64,000 bases of DNA from Armatimonadota bacterium (GTDB lineage Bacteria; Armatimonadota; Chthonomonadetes; Chthonomonadales; CAJBBX01), in contig JAPLCQ010000087.1 in NCBI GenBank assembly GCA_026392115.1, positions 1-64,000 of the forward strand. Reading direction: 5' to 3'. Positions 62,257 through 64,000 of the stretch are shown here, in pieces. The position numbers and the translations under genes were made by a program. Below the pieces are notes generated by a model. The model was not told the DNA's origin and made no database searches. It saw only the letters and a list, made by a program, of their open reading frames with translations. Position 1 is the first letter of the stretch, and each line of letters begins with the position of its first letter.

Positions 62257-62396
62257 GGGCTTCTCCGTTGCTGGCGTGATAGGACCTGTATTGTCGCACA
62301 AGAAGCGCACCGGCGGCTCCTGAGGTACCCTCAACCATCAGGCGCGGCCCCGTCGCGCGCCGCCGACCGGCATCCGATGACCAAGGAGAGAGCCCC

Positions 62397-63083
62397 ATGA
62401 ACCGCCCCACAGCAACCCTGGCCGCCGCCCTGAGCCTGGCCCTGGCAGTCGGCATGGCCGCCGCCCAGACCGATGCGGCGAAGAGCGCCATGGAGACGAG
62501 CCCGCGCGGCTGGGTCAGCATCATTCCCAAGCCCGACCTGAAGGGCTGGACCCGCGTGCCCGTGCCGCCCGGCGCGCCGCTGGGCAAGGCGCAGTGGAGC
62601 GTGGACAAGGCCGGCCCCATGCTGGTCTGCGACGGCGAGGGCGGCCACGACATGCTGCTCTGCGACCGCGAGTTCGGCGACGCGATCCTCCACGTGGAGT
62701 TCCGGTACACCCGGATCGAGGGTAAGTCGGGCTACAACAGCGGCATCTACGTGCGGAACAACAAGGACGGCTCGATCTGGCACCAGGCGCAGATCGGCGA
62801 CGCCTCGGGCGGTTACCTCTTCGGCGAGACCCCCGGCGCCGACGGCAGGAAGCGCTTCTTCCAGACGGCCGGCAGCGTGAAAGACGGCCGGGTGAAGCCG
62901 GCGGGCGAGTGGAACACGGTAGAGATCACCGCGCAGGGCGGCACGCTGAGCCTCTGGGTGAACGGCGCCGTGACCTGCGAAGTGAGGGATTGCGGCCAGG
63001 CCCGCGGCATCGTAGGGCTCGAGGGAGAGGGCTACCGCATCGAGTTCCGCAACATCAAGGTGAAGGAGATGAAGGGGCGGTAG
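62397..63083 (+). CDS. DUF1080 (3-keto-disaccharide hydrolase-like) secreted protein, copy 1
   Basis: A 228-residue protein with a signal peptide (cleavage near GMAAAQ). The concanavalin-like DUF1080 domain spans about residues 45-226: DLKGWTRVPVPPG, DMLLCDREFGDAILHVEFRY, GKSGYNSGIYVRN, GEWNTVEITAQGGTLSLWVNG and IEFRNIKVKEM. Members act on or bind glycans, one branch hydrolysing 3-keto-glycosides. AGGAGAG lies before the ATG. A second DUF1080 gene lies at the window end. Confidence 0.9.
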   Translation: MNRPTATLAAALSLALAVGMAAAQTDAAKSAMETSPRGWVSIIPKPDLKGWTRVPVPPGAPLGKAQWSVDKAGPMLVCDGEGGHDMLLCDREFGDAILHVEFRYTRIEGKSGYNSGIYVRNNKDGSIWHQAQIGDASGGYLFGETPGADGRKRFFQTAGSVKDGRVKPAGEWNTVEITAQGGTLSLWVNGAVTCEVRDCGQARGIVGLEGEGYRIEFRNIKVKEMKGR

Positions 63084-63110
63084 GCGGCCCCCCGGGGCCT
63101 TGCAGCGGCG

Positions 63111-63230
63111 TATGTGCGGGCCCGGCGTATGGCGCGGACCCGGGGTATGGTGCGGACCCGGGGTATGGGCGGACCCGGCGTATGTGCGGACCCGGCGTAT
63201 GGTGCGGACCCGGGGTATGTGCGGACCCGG
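63111..63230. repeat. Tandem repeat of a 17-18-base unit, seven copies
   Basis: Seven units of the form GTATGGTGCGGACCCGGG alternate between 17 and 18 bases (GTATGTGCGGACCCGGC and relatives). The unit length is not a multiple of three, so it is not a protein repeat, and it lies between two DUF1080 genes. Confidence 0.85.
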
Positions 63231-63335
63231 GGCGTTGCCCCGGGCTACCATGGGTCGCGCCTTTGGCGCTTGGCCCAGAGAATCCAGCCCCGAAGGGGCG
63301 GTCCACGCTTGCCCGGGGCAGGGCCCCGGGCAAGC
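63226..63335. repeat. Cluster of palindromes (REP-like)
   Basis: Four hairpins lie close together: CCCGGGGC/GCCCCGGG (63226-63233 and 63237-63244), GCGCC/GGCGC (63257-63261 and 63265-63269), GCCCC/GGGGC (63287-63291 and 63295-63299) and GCTTGCCCGGGGC/GCCCCGGGCAAGC (63307-63319 and 63323-63335). From 63336 to 63496 I see nothing recognisable. Confidence 0.75.
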
Positions 63336-63496
63336 TCAGAGACGCGCCGGGCCCTGGTTCCGTATATGAAATGTACCGCCCCGATGGCTCGGAGCACGGG
63401 CCGCGGGGAGGGGCCGGGCGGACGCGGGTCGCGTTCCGGTTGCTAAGCGCGCAGGGGCCGCCGAGCGGCGGCTCCAGCGCACTCTACTTCCACCGC

Positions 63497-64000
63497 CTAC
63501 TTGCGCGGCTCCGGTCCGTGCGACAGCAGGCGGATTTCCACCTTGCGGAACTCCACCGGGTGGCTCTCGGACTGCAGCGAGATGTATCCGCCGTCCAGCA
63601 GCTTACGCCCGGTCACGGCTATCAACGCCGCGGCGTCGCCGTCGTTGGGGTCCAGCTGCGGCTGCTCGTACTCCAGCACCACCTGGCCGTTCACGCGGTG
63701 GATCACCTTGCCGGAGCCGTGCACCTCGCACTCGGCCGTGACCCACTGGTCGCCGTCGTAGGTCTTGGAGCTGGAGTTGGTGCAGTGCGGCGTATGCAGC
63801 TTCCCCTGGTAGACCACGTTGGTGCCGGGCGTACACAGGTTGTTGGTGGAGCGCGGGCCCGTGCCGTCGCCGCCCAGCAGCTGCGCCTCGATGCTCACCG
63901 GAAAGTCCTGGTCCTTGCGCATGGTCTTCGGATCCTGGCAGTGGAGCATGGCGCCGCTGTTGCGGAACGCCCAGCCCGCGCCGCCGGGGCACTGCTCGCC
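63497..64000 (-). CDS. DUF1080-domain protein, copy 2, 5' partial
   Basis: The minus-strand frame ends at 63497 and is open to the last base, giving 167 visible residues; the start is outside the window. AGWAFRNSGAMLHCQDPKTM, GPRSTNNLCTPGTNVVYQGK, HRVNGQVVLEYEQPQLDP and SESHPVEFRKVEIRLL fit the DUF1080 domain, with a DGGYISLQSESHPVEFR end typical of the family. It is convergent with copy 1; the two are clearly different in sequence. Confidence 0.85.
   Translation of the reverse strand, partial: GEQCPGGAGWAFRNSGAMLHCQDPKTMRKDQDFPVSIEAQLLGGDGTGPRSTNNLCTPGTNVVYQGKLHTPHCTNSSSKTYDGDQWVTAECEVHGSGKVIHRVNGQVVLEYEQPQLDPNDGDAAALIAVTGRKLLDGGYISLQSESHPVEFRKVEIRLLSHGPEPRK

Noticed and set aside
63111-63230. 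Possible CRISPR array
   Set aside because: Units of 17-18 bases follow each other without spacers, so it is a plain tandem repeat.

Overview
This 64-kb window is high-GC bacterial chromosome in which genes lie on both strands in short operons. The best clue to the organism is a set of three pseudopilin-like proteins that share an N-terminal prepilin segment running through [20 protein letters not shown], followed by [20 protein letters not shown] text and an H-x9-DG motif near the C-terminus. With three Uma2-family proteins, DUF1080, DUF6807 and DUF1680 sugar-related proteins, NIPSNAP and DUF4340/Gld proteins, this looks most like an Armatimonadota member, with Planctomycetota the next possibility. 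The assignment is inferred from protein style; no rRNA gene is present to test it. I saw no tRNA or rRNA gene, transposase, integrase, phage gene or CRISPR array.

Layout. 1-4.8 kb: a beta-helix protein cut by the window start, a PQQ-type beta-propeller, an SGNH hydrolase with a truncated WbsX/GH99-like remnant, and a Uma2 gene; a copy of the propeller gene's 3' tail lies beyond the remnant. 4.8-10.4 kb: an AGE epimerase and aldo-keto reductase pair, a pseudopilin, and a PHP-domain phosphoesterase whose 3' tail and a hairpin element have been duplicated in tandem. 10.6-14.6 kb: a SufR-like regulator, argC and two more pseudopilins. 14.7-18.5 kb: a four-gene nucleotide-sugar operon (GDP-mannose 3,5-epimerase, GHMP kinase, two-domain nucleotidyltransferase, mannose-1-phosphate guanylyltransferase). 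18.6-29.6 kb: two very large secreted repeat proteins (SdrD-B type and Ig type) flank a Gld-like ABC exporter operon with a DUF4340 protein. 29.8-34.3 kb: an LCP-family cell-wall enzyme, a cupin, and a nitrogen cluster (structured leader RNA, glnA, Uma2, P-II). 34.3-44 kb: a small secreted protein, a glycosidase overlapping dapF, dprA, a second propeller, a family 2 glycosyltransferase, a YgjP-like metallopeptidase and a DUF6807 protein. 44-50.8 kb: a small ORF overlapping a large secreted protein, a GH127/DUF1680 enzyme, phosphofructokinase and a double NIPSNAP protein. 50.8-54.9 kb: an efp, Cys-rich membrane protein, accB, minor pilin, accC run. 55-64 kb: DUF4253, a modular glycosidase, a second SGNH hydrolase, a third Uma2, a repeat-rich spacer, an HMGL-like aldolase and two DUF1080 proteins, the last cut by the window end.

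Taken together the content suggests a saprophyte that builds nucleotide sugars and surface glycans, secretes many carbohydrate-active and repeat-rich proteins, and carries ordinary housekeeping genes (arginine, lysine/peptidoglycan and fatty-acid synthesis, nitrogen assimilation, translation, glycolysis).

The points most worth a second look are the RNA leader before glnA, the duplicated terminator-ending element at 8.2-8.8 kb, the nucleotidyltransferase with one dead and one live domain, and the membrane protein and pilin genes embedded in the efp-acc operon.
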